From IMG/VR virus record IMGVR_UViG_3300036791_000517, positions 1-61,573 of that record: a stretch of 61,573 nt of DNA. One strand, given 5' to 3'. This stretch comes from a virus. Each line of letters opens with the position of its first letter. Position 1 is the first letter of the stretch. The position numbers were made by a program, and so were the translations under genes. Under the pieces are notes generated by a model. That model saw only the letters and a list, made by a program, of their open reading frames with translations, was not told the origin of the DNA and made no database searches. Shown one piece after another: positions 46,537-57,200 of the stretch.

Positions 46537-48612
46537 ATGCCGGTCATCAAGCTCGAACAGTTTGGTGGACAGATCCCGATGCTTGATGCGCGGCTGCTGC
46601 CGCCGCAAAATTCTGTCTATTGCGAGAACGCCTTTCTGCAACCCGGTAGGCTCGAACCGCTGGCCGCCGATATTCCGATCCATACGCTGGCCGATCCGAA
46701 CGCGCGCTACGCTTTTCGGATCCCTATCTCAAGTCCGTCAATCGACAACATGCTCGACAGCTATTGGCTAGAGTTCGATGTCGTCAGCACGTTCGTGGTG
46801 CGCTCGCCAATCACGGATGAAGCCAACGGCGGAAGTTTTTATTTTGCCAATGGGCAGATGACCCCGGGCTACACAACGAAAAATCGTATCGCTAATGGCG
46901 GTCCTATTTCGCCGCCAGTTTTAAGTTCTCTGGTTGGCAGTACGACGGGCGGCATGCTTCCAGCAGCCACTCAATATTTTTATGTCGTTACGGCAGTGAA
47001 CGGAAACGGCGAGACGTTGAAGTCTAATGAGCTGTCGACGACGACTGGTACGGGGGCCACAAACAGTGTCACGGTCAACTGGGCGGCCGTTACTGGTGCG
47101 ATTGGTTATAAGGTCTATCGTGGCACCACTGCGGGTACTGAGAATGTCCATTACAGCCCCGTTGGTACCAGCACGACTTTTATCGATACAGGGGCAGCGT
47201 CGACAGCAGGTGCTCCGCCGGTCAACGAATCGACAAACCCTAACTTGATATTGGGCATTCCCCGGCCCGAAGTGGCCCCGACTGTCGTGCCGACCGACAC
47301 GACAACCGCGCCGACTGAATCGCGAGCTTACGTCTATACATGGGTGTCAGCTGATGGCGAGGAAGGCCAGCCGAGCCCGCCAACGATCGCGTTAGGATCG
47401 GCTTCCGCTGGCATTTGGAATCTTACGATGACGCCGCCGACGGTGACCGATACGGCCAACCGTACTCTGACAACGCTGCGCATCTATCGCACGGAGACCG
47501 GCACGGACGGCACTGTCGCATTTTTCTTTGTCGCCGAGCTGCCAATCACGACGACGACGTTCGCTGACAACATCCCAAGCACCACCGTCGTTAATAGCGG
47601 CATACTGGCCAGCGAGGATTGGGCGGCTCCACCGACCGATCTTGTAGGTCTGGTGTCGATGCCGAACGGCATGGTGGCGGGTTGGCGCAACAACGAGGTG
47701 TGGTTTTGCGAGCCTTACCGGCCGCATGCATGGCCGGTCAAATATATGGTCGGCGTCGAGAGCCCGGTCGTTGGCCTGGGCACGATCGATCAGAACCTGA
47801 TGATCTTGACAGACGGTCAACCCTACGTCGCGACCGGCGTGCATCCTTCGGTGATGGCTCTGCGCAAGGTCCAGCCGCTCGAACCGTGCACTTCTTCCGG
47901 TTCGATTGTCAGCTCGCCCAACGGCGTGCTTTACACCTCGAACAACGGCTTGATCATGATTGGCCCGGCTGGTGGTCAGAATTTAACATTTAACACGATC
48001 CGTAAGGATGAATGGTCACAGTTGTTGAACCTGCGCACCGTTCGCGCGTCGTTTTTCATGAACGGCTACTATGCTTACTCCAGCGCGATCGATGGCGTTT
48101 TTCAGGACGACACTTTCGAGGTAGCGGACGCTTTTCAGGTGCCGGATTACACCGGCACGTTGGTGGGTGCGTATATTGCTGGTGATCCGCATCTCGGTTT
48201 CATGACCCTGACTTGCGACACGCCGACCTACAATGTGTTGACCGATCTGTGGACCGGCGAGACGATGGTCATTCGCAATGGCCAGGTGTTTCACGTCGAT
48301 CGTCGGCAGCACAATCCGCGTCAAAGCTATCGCTGGCAGTCGAAAATTTTCCAGTTGAAATTCAAAGACAATCTGGCGGCAGCGAAGATTTTTTATGATC
48401 TGCCACCGGGACTGCCGATCACCGGCAGTCAGCTGTTCAAACTCTATACCGATGAGAAGCTCAGATACACTCGGGCAATCCCGCCGTCCGGTCAGCAGTT
48501 TCGTCTGCCGTCCGGTTACAAAGCGGACTTTGCCCAGATCGAACTGTCGGGTCAGCTGATGATCTACAATGTGCAGGTCGCAACATCGGCCCGTGAATTG
48601 CGAGAAGTGTGA
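46537..48612 (+). CDS. Tail-tubular-B-like nozzle protein with an Ig/FN3-like insert, 691 aa
   Basis: It begins LEQFGGQIPMLDARLLPPQ, a typical start of podoviral nozzle proteins (N-terminal GG-P-x-x-x-x-LLPP). An inserted fibronectin-like segment (about 130-230: TQYFYVVTAVNGNGETLKSN, then GYKVYRGTTAG) is followed by a beta-propeller-like body with LVGLVSMPNGMVAGWRNNEV and SSPNGVLYTSNNGLIMIGP. It forms the tail tip through which DNA exits. Its TGA overlaps the next ATG. Confidence 0.8.
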   Translation: MPVIKLEQFGGQIPMLDARLLPPQNSVYCENAFLQPGRLEPLAADIPIHTLADPNARYAFRIPISSPSIDNMLDSYWLEFDVVSTFVVRSPITDEANGGSFYFANGQMTPGYTTKNRIANGGPISPPVLSSLVGSTTGGMLPAATQYFYVVTAVNGNGETLKSNELSTTTGTGATNSVTVNWAAVTGAIGYKVYRGTTAGTENVHYSPVGTSTTFIDTGAASTAGAPPVNESTNPNLILGIPRPEVAPTVVPTDTTTAPTESRAYVYTWVSADGEEGQPSPPTIALGSASAGIWNLTMTPPTVTDTANRTLTTLRIYRTETGTDGTVAFFFVAELPITTTTFADNIPSTTVVNSGILASEDWAAPPTDLVGLVSMPNGMVAGWRNNEVWFCEPYRPHAWPVKYMVGVESPVVGLGTIDQNLMILTDGQPYVATGVHPSVMALRKVQPLEPCTSSGSIVSSPNGVLYTSNNGLIMIGPAGGQNLTFNTIRKDEWSQLLNLRTVRASFFMNGYYAYSSAIDGVFQDDTFEVADAFQVPDYTGTLVGAYIAGDPHLGFMTLTCDTPTYNVLTDLWTGETMVIRNGQVFHVDRRQHNPRQSYRWQSKIFQLKFKDNLAAAKIFYDLPPGLPITGSQLFKLYTDEKLRYTRAIPPSGQQFRLPSGYKADFAQIELSGQLMIYNVQVATSARELREV

Positions 48613-48806
48613 TGGCTATAACTTTTCCGACGGTTCCTTCTCCCAGCGATACGCCACAATCGCTTTATCAATCTATCGACGCGCTTAAGCAAACCGTCGA
48701 AATCATGAGCGGCAATTTGCCGGGTAAGCAGACGACACCGAAAACCGACGCGGCGTTCGCCAATGCAGTGGCGATTTCGAAAGTGACAAAAGCGAACCAT
48801 CCCTAG
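48612..48806 (+). CDS. Small protein after the nozzle gene, 64 aa
   Basis: ATG 48612 overlaps the nozzle TGA. Sequence TFPTVPSPSDTPQSLYQSID, then ALKQTVEIMSG, is like small proteins found next to nozzle genes in other podoviruses, function unknown. Followed after 9 bases by the internal virion protein gene. Confidence 0.66.
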   Translation: MAITFPTVPSPSDTPQSLYQSIDALKQTVEIMSGNLPGKQTTPKTDAAFANAVAISKVTKANHP

Positions 48807-48815
48807 GAGACGACG

Positions 48816-50306
48816 ATGGCAAACACCGGTCCGCTCGATCTCGATATGTACATCCGGGGTGTGACCAATCAGGCGTATCAGAATTGGGCCGATCAGCAGC
48901 AGCAGATGGACTGGGCGAAGTCGCAGTTTGCGCAGAATGCGGGAACGGCTGGCACGGTGACCGGCCGGGCACTCGATACCAGCAAGGCGATGAGCGACGC
49001 GGCTATGTCGGATCGTGCGCTCTATGAGGGCACCTACGTTCCGGCGATGCAGCAGCAGATGGATTTCGCCCGCGGTTATGCTTCGCCGGAGCGCATCGCG
49101 GCGGCACAGGGGGCGGCGGGCGCGACGTCACAAATATCGTCACAAGCAGCAGCTGATGCGGCAAAGCGAACCTTGGGGAGCTATGATATCGATCCGTCGG
49201 CCGGGCGCTTTGCCGGGCTCGATGCCGGTTTGCAAGCTAAAGCTGCAGCCGATGCTACTGCTCAGGAAACCACGGCAGGTCGCCAGACTGAGCAGCTGGG
49301 GCAGCAGTATCTTGCCAACGCCATCGCGACCGGCGCGGTGCTGCCCGGTCAGGTCGTGAACGAGGCGGGTGCGGGCATGGCGGCAGGCAATCAGGCGGTC
49401 AATACCGGTCTCGCGACAACGGCGTCGGGCGCGGCGACAATGGGCACGCCGATGCAGTGGAACCAATTGGGAATGAGCGCCTACAATCAGTGGCCGGTCG
49501 CCGCCAACATGCAGACGAGCGCTGGCTTGACGGCCAATGAGCAACAGATCCAACGGGAACAGCTGGCGAACCAGAGTTCGAGCGGCATCGGCGCAGCGAT
49601 CGGCGGCATCGGCGGTCTGCTGGGTGGCGTCGGCAAGTTGGCCGGTGGCGTGGGTGGCACGGGTGGCTGGGGAAGTATCTTCGGCGCTGGCACCGGGGGC
49701 GGCAGCGGTGGCGCTGGCGGTGGCATTTCGAACGTGTCGCCGGGCGGCTACACGACGGCCCAAGCCATGGGTCCGGGCATGGCGGGTGGTGCTGGCATAT
49801 ATGGCGAGGAAGGCGGCATGGTTCCGGCGATGGCGGGTGGCGGCTTCCTCGGTGACATCCTTGGTACCGTAGGCGAGGTCGCGGGATCGTTTATCCCCAT
49901 TCCTGTCGTTGGACCGATGATCGGCAAGGCGGCGGGTAACGCTATAGGGGACGCCGTTACTGGTGACAGCAGTCAAATTGGCAGCGACGTTGCAAGTGAC
50001 ATGAGCTTCGGCCTTGCGGCGCGCGGCGGTTCAATTGACAAAGTGTCAAACAGCGTTCCGCCGTCGGCGTCGCCCAGTCGCGGCGCAAAGGTCGACGATG
50101 TACATGCGCTTTTGAACGAAGGCGAGTTCGTCGTGCCCAAGGATGTCGCCAGCTGGTATGGTGAGAAATATCTTCAGGGCTTGATCGAAAAAGCCCACCG
50201 CGAAATGGCGGGTCCAAAAGCTGAACCGGAGCAGGCACCGATGCCGCAGGCGATGGCGATGTCGCCGCCAGCGTTCATGTCGGCCGGTGCGAGGGGGGCA
50301 GCATGA
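48816..50306 (+). CDS. Internal virion protein, Gly/Ala-rich, 496 aa
   Basis: ATG 48816 has AGGAGACGACG upstream. A helical Gln/Ala-rich N-terminal half (QNWADQQQQMDWAKSQFAQN, QQQMDFARGYASPERIAAAQ) leads into a long glycine-rich region (about 255-360) with membrane-like stretches (GIGAAIGGIGGLLGGVGKLA, IPIPVVGPMIGKAAGNAIG). A conserved LLNEGEFVVPKDVASWYGEK element near residue 430 is common in podoviral internal proteins. Two Gly-Gly motifs occur (EEGGMVPAM, LAARGGSID). Likely ejected with DNA. A perfect operator palindrome lies at 50035-50049. Confidence 0.75.
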   Translation: MANTGPLDLDMYIRGVTNQAYQNWADQQQQMDWAKSQFAQNAGTAGTVTGRALDTSKAMSDAAMSDRALYEGTYVPAMQQQMDFARGYASPERIAAAQGAAGATSQISSQAAADAAKRTLGSYDIDPSAGRFAGLDAGLQAKAAADATAQETTAGRQTEQLGQQYLANAIATGAVLPGQVVNEAGAGMAAGNQAVNTGLATTASGAATMGTPMQWNQLGMSAYNQWPVAANMQTSAGLTANEQQIQREQLANQSSSGIGAAIGGIGGLLGGVGKLAGGVGGTGGWGSIFGAGTGGGSGGAGGGISNVSPGGYTTAQAMGPGMAGGAGIYGEEGGMVPAMAGGGFLGDILGTVGEVAGSFIPIPVVGPMIGKAAGNAIGDAVTGDSSQIGSDVASDMSFGLAARGGSIDKVSNSVPPSASPSRGAKVDDVHALLNEGEFVVPKDVASWYGEKYLQGLIEKAHREMAGPKAEPEQAPMPQAMAMSPPAFMSAGARGAA

Positions 50307-53026
50307 CGCTCAGAAACGAGATCTTCGAGGGACTGGGTGCGGCACAAGCCGCTCAGAACCTCGTTAGCAATCCGCACAACGACTACTACGAGGCGTTGGC
50401 TAATCGGGCGCGTCAGCTTAACCAGCAGGATGCTGAAGATCGCGCTCAAATGAAAAAGAACCGAGAGGCGGCGCAAGCGGGCGGCATTCCGCCCAACGTG
50501 CCGACGGTTGCCGTACCGACGGCGGCTTCGACGGCGACACCTGGTGCGCCACCGCCGCCAGCGATCCGTGCGCCGACAACGGCGCCGCCACCGCCGTCGC
50601 CAATAGCCGCTTCATCGATGCCGCCGACAACCGATCAGGGGACCGCCATAGGGGGTATGCAGCACGGTGGTGCTATTCGCGTCGATGCACCGATGATGTA
50701 CCGGCGCGGCGGCGACGTCGTGCAAGGCGATCGTCAACCTGTCCCGCTCGTCAGAAGGCCGTCGGCAAACGACGACGATGAAGATCAACCGCGTGGCGTT
50801 GTCATGCCGTCGCCTCCGGTTGAGTTTTACCAGCGCAACGACCCGACGCGGAATTCGCCTTTCGGCTATACCTCCGATCCGAACTACGGTCAGCGGCCTG
50901 ACATACGGCAACGGTGGGACGACAGCTCGCATCCGGGCGGCGTTGCCTATCGGCGCGGCGGCAACGTTCAGAGGTTTGAACGCGGCGGTTCGTCCGAGCG
51001 GGGGTATGACGGCACGTCGGATGATAATCAGTCGCCGTTGCCCTTGGCACCGGGTCTGCGCACGCCGCCTTATTCACCGCAGGTTGCGCTTCAGACGACG
51101 GTCCCGGGCAATACGACGGATCCGACGGATCCCGGTGGCGAGGTCGATCCGAGCGATCCCGATGTGATCACCAAGCAGATGCTGGATCTTGCGGGCGGGA
51201 CGGCGGCGCAACGGATCAATCGTGTCGTTGGCGAACCTTGGGGCGTGCTCGGTCCGACGTCCGAATGGCGGGCCGAAGGCGATAAATACCGTGCCGAGCA
51301 GCAAGAAAAGGGACGCCAGCAGGATACGCGCGAAGCGCGTGCGCTGGAAACTTCAGCGCCGACTGTTGCACCGACGTCGAAATTCGAACGAGCCGCGTCG
51401 GCGGTCAATCGTTTCGTCAGTCCGGAAGGGTCGCTGGGCGAGTACGAGCGCAACCAGAAAGAGCTGAAGCGTCTACGTGATCTGAACAGCACGAGCATTT
51501 TTGCGCCCAGCGATCCCGCTGAGGAGCGTCAGCGCCAGGAAGCGGCTGATGCGTTGGCGCGTGAGCGAGGGGCACGCAATAAGATCGATGTCAGCGGCGC
51601 CACAAAATCGATCGACGACTATGTCGACTGGCGCAATCGTACGTTGGATGCGGCCGATCGGGCGACGCGGCCGAGTGGACCGACCGGTCAGACGATAGCG
51701 CAAGCGCCGCCGCCGGGCGCAGGGGCAGCGCAGTCGCCGACTATGGCGCCGAAGCCTGATCAAGCCCTAAACCCTGCGCCGCCATGGCTGCAGGACGCTT
51801 CTAGCATCCCGCCCGAAGCCTTGATGCAGCCGCCGCCTGTCGGTGCGGGGGCTGGTACAGCGGCGGGACCGGGAGAACAGCAAGCGGCGCGAGATCAGCA
51901 GCAACCAACGGGACCGGTACGTGTTGCTCCTAATTCGCAGCCGCCGACAACCCAGCCACCGCCGACAACGCAGCCGCCGACAACCCAGCCACCGCCGACA
52001 ACGCAGCCACCGCCGACAACGCAGCCACCGCCGACAACGCAGCCGCCGGCGACAACCCAGCCGCCGCCGACAACCCAGCCGCCACCGCGTGCCGTGCAAA
52101 CGGGCGCGCCGCCCGTGCCAGCGCCGCCGCCCGGCTCGATGAGTGATCCTCGCCGGGCAGCGGCGTACGATCCGACAGTAGATTACAACGACCCGACACG
52201 CCGCCGTACCAACGACGAGCTGGCTCAGGTGTTGGTCGGTGCTGGGACTCAGGCACAGGCGCGGCCCAACGGCCAGCCACCGCCAGTTGGCGATCAGGCC
52301 GTGAGCCGTGTCGTTGGGCAGGCTTACGTCAACCGCTACAGCAATGGCGGTCAGTTCGAGCCGGGTGAGGCGATCCTGCGCGGTATGCTGAGCGATTATA
52401 AAACGCTGCTGTCGCAAGGTCGTGTCGAGCAGGCCAATAAGATGGCCTACGGCCTGGTTCAGTATGCCAACCTCGAAGCGGCCAGCCATGCCCATGTCGC
52501 TGCCGACAAGGTGAAGGCTGGCGATTTCCATGGGGCGTTGCGCGAGATCGCAGCTGCGGCAACTTGGTTGCCCGACGGTATGACGCACAAGGTTGGCCCA
52601 GACGGTCGATCGCTCATCACGAGCGATCCACGGACCGACAAGGTGACGGCGGTCACGCCGGTCGATGGCCGCTGGCTGTTGGCGGCAATCGGTGGCTTCA
52701 CCAACGGCGATCTGTTGTGGCAGACGTTGGGAGCGGCCGCGGCGCAGCTCAAGGGATCGCCCGATCGAGGCGCTGAGGGTCGCGAGCTCAACAATGCGAT
52801 CCGTCGCAACACGCTGCTCCTGCAGGATCAACGGTTGCGGCGCGGCCTCGCTACGGGTCGTGGCGGTGGCTTGCCGCTGAGCGACGCCGAGAGGCGGGCG
52901 CGCGAGATTGTCGCCCGTAGTCAACCGGGAGGCGGAGACAGGTCGACCGCCGACGGATCGACGAGATCCCAAGGCGGCGGTGAAGGCAGCGTCGATGAAC
53001 CGCCTCCACCGCCTGACGAGAGCTAG
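50303..53026 (+). CDS. Proline-rich internal virion protein, 907 aa
   Basis: ATG 50303 overlaps the previous stop (ATGA). A helical start and long disordered Pro/Ala/Thr regions with several Gly-Gly motifs (MYRRGGDVV, YRRGGNVQRFERGG, RYSNGGQF), a charged middle (about 330-430), a PPPTTQ repeat tract (about 546-600) and a folded C-terminal domain (about 670-860: AILRGMLSDYKTLLSQGRVE, QANKMAYGLVQYANLEA). Probably a virion protein stored or ejected with the genome. Function unknown. Confidence 0.75.
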   Translation: MTLRNEIFEGLGAAQAAQNLVSNPHNDYYEALANRARQLNQQDAEDRAQMKKNREAAQAGGIPPNVPTVAVPTAASTATPGAPPPPAIRAPTTAPPPPSPIAASSMPPTTDQGTAIGGMQHGGAIRVDAPMMYRRGGDVVQGDRQPVPLVRRPSANDDDEDQPRGVVMPSPPVEFYQRNDPTRNSPFGYTSDPNYGQRPDIRQRWDDSSHPGGVAYRRGGNVQRFERGGSSERGYDGTSDDNQSPLPLAPGLRTPPYSPQVALQTTVPGNTTDPTDPGGEVDPSDPDVITKQMLDLAGGTAAQRINRVVGEPWGVLGPTSEWRAEGDKYRAEQQEKGRQQDTREARALETSAPTVAPTSKFERAASAVNRFVSPEGSLGEYERNQKELKRLRDLNSTSIFAPSDPAEERQRQEAADALARERGARNKIDVSGATKSIDDYVDWRNRTLDAADRATRPSGPTGQTIAQAPPPGAGAAQSPTMAPKPDQALNPAPPWLQDASSIPPEALMQPPPVGAGAGTAAGPGEQQAARDQQQPTGPVRVAPNSQPPTTQPPPTTQPPTTQPPPTTQPPPTTQPPPTTQPPATTQPPPTTQPPPRAVQTGAPPVPAPPPGSMSDPRRAAAYDPTVDYNDPTRRRTNDELAQVLVGAGTQAQARPNGQPPPVGDQAVSRVVGQAYVNRYSNGGQFEPGEAILRGMLSDYKTLLSQGRVEQANKMAYGLVQYANLEAASHAHVAADKVKAGDFHGALREIAAAATWLPDGMTHKVGPDGRSLITSDPRTDKVTAVTPVDGRWLLAAIGGFTNGDLLWQTLGAAAAQLKGSPDRGAEGRELNNAIRRNTLLLQDQRLRRGLATGRGGGLPLSDAERRAREIVARSQPGGGDRSTADGSTRSQGGGEGSVDEPPPPPDES
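51938..52088 (+). repeat. Coding tandem repeat, Gln-Pro-Pro-(Pro)-Thr-Thr units
   Basis: About nine 15- or 18-base units (core CAGCCACCGCCGACAACG) encode QPP(P)TT repeats. The units vary slightly and mix two lengths, as expected from slippage or recombination. The opposite strand shows long ORFs here that are composition artefacts. Confidence 0.85.
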
Positions 53027-53028
53027 CT

Positions 53029-54231
53029 ATGGCTGATACGGCGTTCGACCCTGGCGCTCCGCCGATGCTGTACGGCAATCAGCCGCCGCCGCTTGCCGAA
53101 CCGCCACCTGTTGAGCAAGCGCAAGCGCCGCCGTCGCGCGCTATCAATCCTAATTGGTATCCGCCGCTTCCGCGGGAGCCAACCCCGGAGGTTAGCCAGC
53201 CGCCAGCGCAGGGCGATCAGCCAACGCCAACGCATGAACCGCCGCCCTTGCCGACGAAGGAACCGCCCCCGGCCGTTCAGCAGCCAGACTTCGACGAGCA
53301 ACAGGAAGAGCTGGCTCGTAAAGCTCAGGAAGATCAAATGTACAATGGCACCGTGTTGGATACGACGGGTAAGCCGTTGCGCCCGCCAAAGCCAGTGACG
53401 GTCGATGACTATGCGAACAAGCGCGACGACATCAAGGAACTGCAAACGCTCATTCCGACTTTGCCGCCCAAGAGCCAGCCGTACTACATCAAACAAATGC
53501 AGGTGATGCGGCGCGAGCTCAATAATCAGGTCGATCAAGAGAATAAAAAAGCGTTGAAGGATTATCACGCCAAGCTGAGTGCCGACCTGCAGCCGACCAA
53601 GGTTCCGTATCAGAGCCCTAAGGTGCGCGCCGATCAAGCTGCCGTTCTAAAAGGTCCGGGTGACGAACTGCTGGCGCAGTCGCAGCAAGAGCAGGCCGCG
53701 ACAGACCCCAAAGAATCGTTTGACGCGCGCTACAATTTTACAGTGTCGCCTCTGAACACGATGGCAGGTCCGAAGAAAGTCGGGCCGGACGGCAATCCGA
53801 CGGCGGATTATGGACAGCTCTACCAAGCCGCAACCAACATTGCTTTGACGAACCAGCACATCCAGCCGGATCAGGTGATGCGCTACGTCATGATGGCGGG
53901 CTCGCCAGTTGTCACTTTGGACAAGGATAAGCACGTCGTTCCGACCATCAACGGCACTGGCATAAACGGTCGCAAGGGTGCGGCGGGTACCAATTACGAG
54001 GTTATCGGTCGCGATCCGCGTGACTATCACCTGTTGCGATTTGCCGACGGCACGACGTTGAGCGTCGACCCGATCAGCAAGGCGGCGCTCGAACGGGCGC
54101 GCGTTGAAGGCTATAAGGCAGGAAAGAAGTTCTTTGTTGACGAAGCGGCCAAGAAAGCGGAGGCCGAAAAGCCGGGCTTGGTCGAACGCGCCTATCGCAC
54201 CATCTGGCCTGCCATACCGAAGAGTGAATAA
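53029..54231 (+). CDS. Internal virion protein, 400 aa
   Basis: ATG 53029 starts 2 bases after the previous stop. Pro/Gln-rich N-terminal third, a charged helical middle (about 120-190: QPYYIKQMQVMRRELNNQVD) and a C-terminal folded part (about 230-385) with RKGAAGTNYEVIGRDPRDYH and LLRFADGTTLSVDP. Position in the internal-protein series suggests a virion role. Its TAA overlaps the ATG of the giant gene (TAATG). It contains AACCCCGGAGGTT at 53181-53193, in coding sequence. Confidence 0.72.
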   Translation: MADTAFDPGAPPMLYGNQPPPLAEPPPVEQAQAPPSRAINPNWYPPLPREPTPEVSQPPAQGDQPTPTHEPPPLPTKEPPPAVQQPDFDEQQEELARKAQEDQMYNGTVLDTTGKPLRPPKPVTVDDYANKRDDIKELQTLIPTLPPKSQPYYIKQMQVMRRELNNQVDQENKKALKDYHAKLSADLQPTKVPYQSPKVRADQAAVLKGPGDELLAQSQQEQAATDPKESFDARYNFTVSPLNTMAGPKKVGPDGNPTADYGQLYQAATNIALTNQHIQPDQVMRYVMMAGSPVVTLDKDKHVVPTINGTGINGRKGAAGTNYEVIGRDPRDYHLLRFADGTTLSVDPISKAALERARVEGYKAGKKFFVDEAAKKAEAEKPGLVERAYRTIWPAIPKSE

Positions 54232-57200
54232 TGGCAACTATTTTCACTGACCCCTCGTTCCTGACAGGCGTCAGGGACACGACGGCGGAGGATAAGCCGG
54301 ATACCGAACACCGGACATGGGGCGAACTGGGCGGTGACATTTTGTCAAAAGTCGCCGAACCGGCGGTTGGCGCGATACGCGCCGGTACGACGGCGTTGCG
54401 CGGGACGGGTCTGTTTCCGGAGACGACGAAGGCCGCCGACGAAGAGGTTGCTGACTGGCAGAAGGGCCTGAAGGAAGGTCTGTCGCCTCGTCAAAAGGCA
54501 ATCGATACTGCGTCGTATTTTCCAGAGTACGGCCAGCGCAGTGCATGGCCTGACATCGGCTCCAAGCTGTTGAGCGACGCTGCCGGATTTGCCGTTCCGG
54601 TCACAGCGGCGGCTCTTACAGGTGCGGGTGGCGCAGCGTTGGCAACGCGCGCCGGGCTGGGCATCGGCGCTGCGGCGACCACGGGTGCTGCGGCGACTGG
54701 TCTGGAGTTCGGTTTGCAGACTTTGGGCGAGACGCTGGCGCAACAGCGCGACTACGCCATGAAGACGTCGCTTGTTGAACTGCAGGCGTCACCGGTTTTT
54801 CAGAAGGCATGGCGCGAATTCGACGGCGATGAGAAGGCGGCTAGAGAGAAATTCTATCAGGACACCAAGGACGTTACCGGCGCGGTGATTAATGCTGCCG
54901 CCAGCGGTATGAGCTATGCCGCTATCGGTCGGCTGTTTCCTGCCGCCCAGCAGGATGCGGCGAATTTCGTCACCCGCCTGTTGACCGGCCGCACCGGCGG
55001 TGTTCTCAAGCGTGGCCTGCAAGGTGGGGCCGAGACAGGAACGGCCGGTGCGACGATGGCCGCGACCGGCGCCTACACGCAGCAGCAGCAGTTGGTCAAT
55101 GCGGGTCTGCAGCCCAACGTCGATCCGCATGTCATGGCGCAACGCACGGAGGAAGGCGCGCTCAGCATGCTGCCGCTGACGGCTTTGCATTTGCCCGGTC
55201 GAAAGGAAGCAGAACCACCGCCGCCCCCCGGCAAAGAGAAGCCGCCCGAGCCTGACAGCGAACTCAAGACGGTACTGTCCGGTCAGCTGGCGGTAGACAC
55301 CGGGCCGCCGCCCATCCCGGGTGGGCCTGAGGCACCGCACATGCCGCCGGGGCCGCAAGCGCCACAGCCCCGGGGCTATCAGGATTATGTCGATCGCAAC
55401 GCGCCGAAGGCGCCGCGTCGGCCGCCGCCGCGACCGGGCGTTCAGGAGGAATATGGCGATCAACTGCCGCCTCAACCCGAACCGCCTCCGGGTGCACCGC
55501 CGCCAGCTCCCGGTGCTGGACCACCTCCGCCGACACCCCCCGATGTCGGACCGCCGCCTTCTCCTCCAGCAGCTGAGCCATCGCCACTGCCGTCACCGCC
55601 TCCAGATGTAGCTGTGCCTCAACCGCCGCCCGGGCCAGCACCGGGCGTGCGTCGCGCTTGGTTGGAAAGGCAGCTTCAGACCGAAGCCGATCCTCGTCGT
55701 CGCGCTTGGCTGGAAGATCAGCTAAAACGCGAACCTCCTGCAGCTGGTCTTCCCCCAGAATCCCCCACTGCAGGACCGGCGCGCCCGGCTCCTCCGCCTT
55801 CCTTAGAGCCGGGCGTTGCCGGAGCGCCGTTCGAAGGCGGCCCCTATCTGCCGGGTCAGCCCGAGCGACCTTTACCGGGGTACCAACAGTACGCCGATCG
55901 CAACCGGCCTATCCCGCCGCGCTTCCAGCGTCGACTGGGCCGTCCCGGCGTTGAGGAGGAGTACGGTGATCAGCTGCCGCCTCAAGGCGCTGGTGAACCG
56001 TCTGCTGAATATCAAGCAGCGCTGGCACGGCGTGAAACACCCGAGCAGATGAAGGCGCGCGTCGCCGCTGCGGATGAGGCAGAGGCGGCTGCAACGCGGG
56101 CTAGGATAGCTGAGGGGAACGCTCGGACGAGGGCTCGCCTAGAAGCTGGCGACATCGAGAGAGTGAGGCAGGATCACGCTGCTGCTATGGCAAAACTGGC
56201 TGAACCAGCGGTGCGGGAAGTATCGCCAGAAACGCCAGTTACGCCGGGTACCATTCGAGTAACTGAGGCACCCCATGCGCGCACCGAGGCACCTCAAGTA
56301 ACCGAGGGTGCCGGTGGGACATCTGAAGCGGTTTCTCGACAGCAGGCGGAAGGGTTTGCCAGACTGGCCCACGAAAGGGCAGAGAAGGCTCAGGCAGAGC
56401 GCGACGCCGCGGTGGCTACCCTGCAGGAGGCTAGGGCGCCGCAACGCACTGGCAAGCAAAAAACCGGCCTTGAGCGGGCCCTTGAGACGGCCATCAAGGT
56501 CTACAAAGCGGGCGACCCGTCGCTCGAAGGATGGGCAGCGCTGCGTCGGCAGGCGATGAATGTCGAGCATCTCCGCCGCGAGGCCGGGCTCGCTCCCAAG
56601 GGTTATCTCAAACAGATCGGCGAGCGGCCGGGCGGACCTGAGCCAGCGGTATCGGCTGAGCTCGAAGGCAGGTTCGGCCAGCCCCGTGAAGTGCCGACCA
56701 TGCAGGGCGAGCTGTTGACGGCGGCCGAGAAGCAGTTCGTCGACCGGCTTGCCAAATTCCATGAAGAGATGCGGACGCCGTCGGACATAAGGGCGACGGC
56801 GGGACTGGAAGGCATGAGAGGGGTCGGCGCTACAGCAGAACGTAAGCCGCTGTCACGGCGAGACAGAATTCTTCGTAGCCAGTTGTTCCGGCGCGAAGCC
56901 CAGCGGCTCGATGCTGAACGCATTGCCAACGGCAAGGAACCGATATTCGTCAAGGCGCTGCCGCGCGTCGAACCACCGCTGAGGGGAATAGAACCGGTCG
57001 TGGCGAGGTTCAATGATTTGGCTGCTCAACTTCGCCCGCACCGTGCACTTCCGCCTAATGAATTTTTGAAAGTTAAAGCGGTGCGCGATGCACTTGAGGA
57101 GATGAGCAACATCCAATCGAAACAACCGTTGCTTACGCCGGAATGGGTTCGTCAAAAACTTCTAAAGGCTGATGAACGGTCAACTGCAATTGCGAAGTGG

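Noticed and set aside
51938-52088. Possible CRISPR array
   Set aside because: The repeat units are contiguous 15-18-base coding repeats with no unique spacers.
51767-52972. A 401-residue ORF on the minus strand
   Set aside because: It is the reverse shadow of the repeat-rich internal virion protein; Arg/Cys-rich low-complexity translation caused by the PPTTQ tract.
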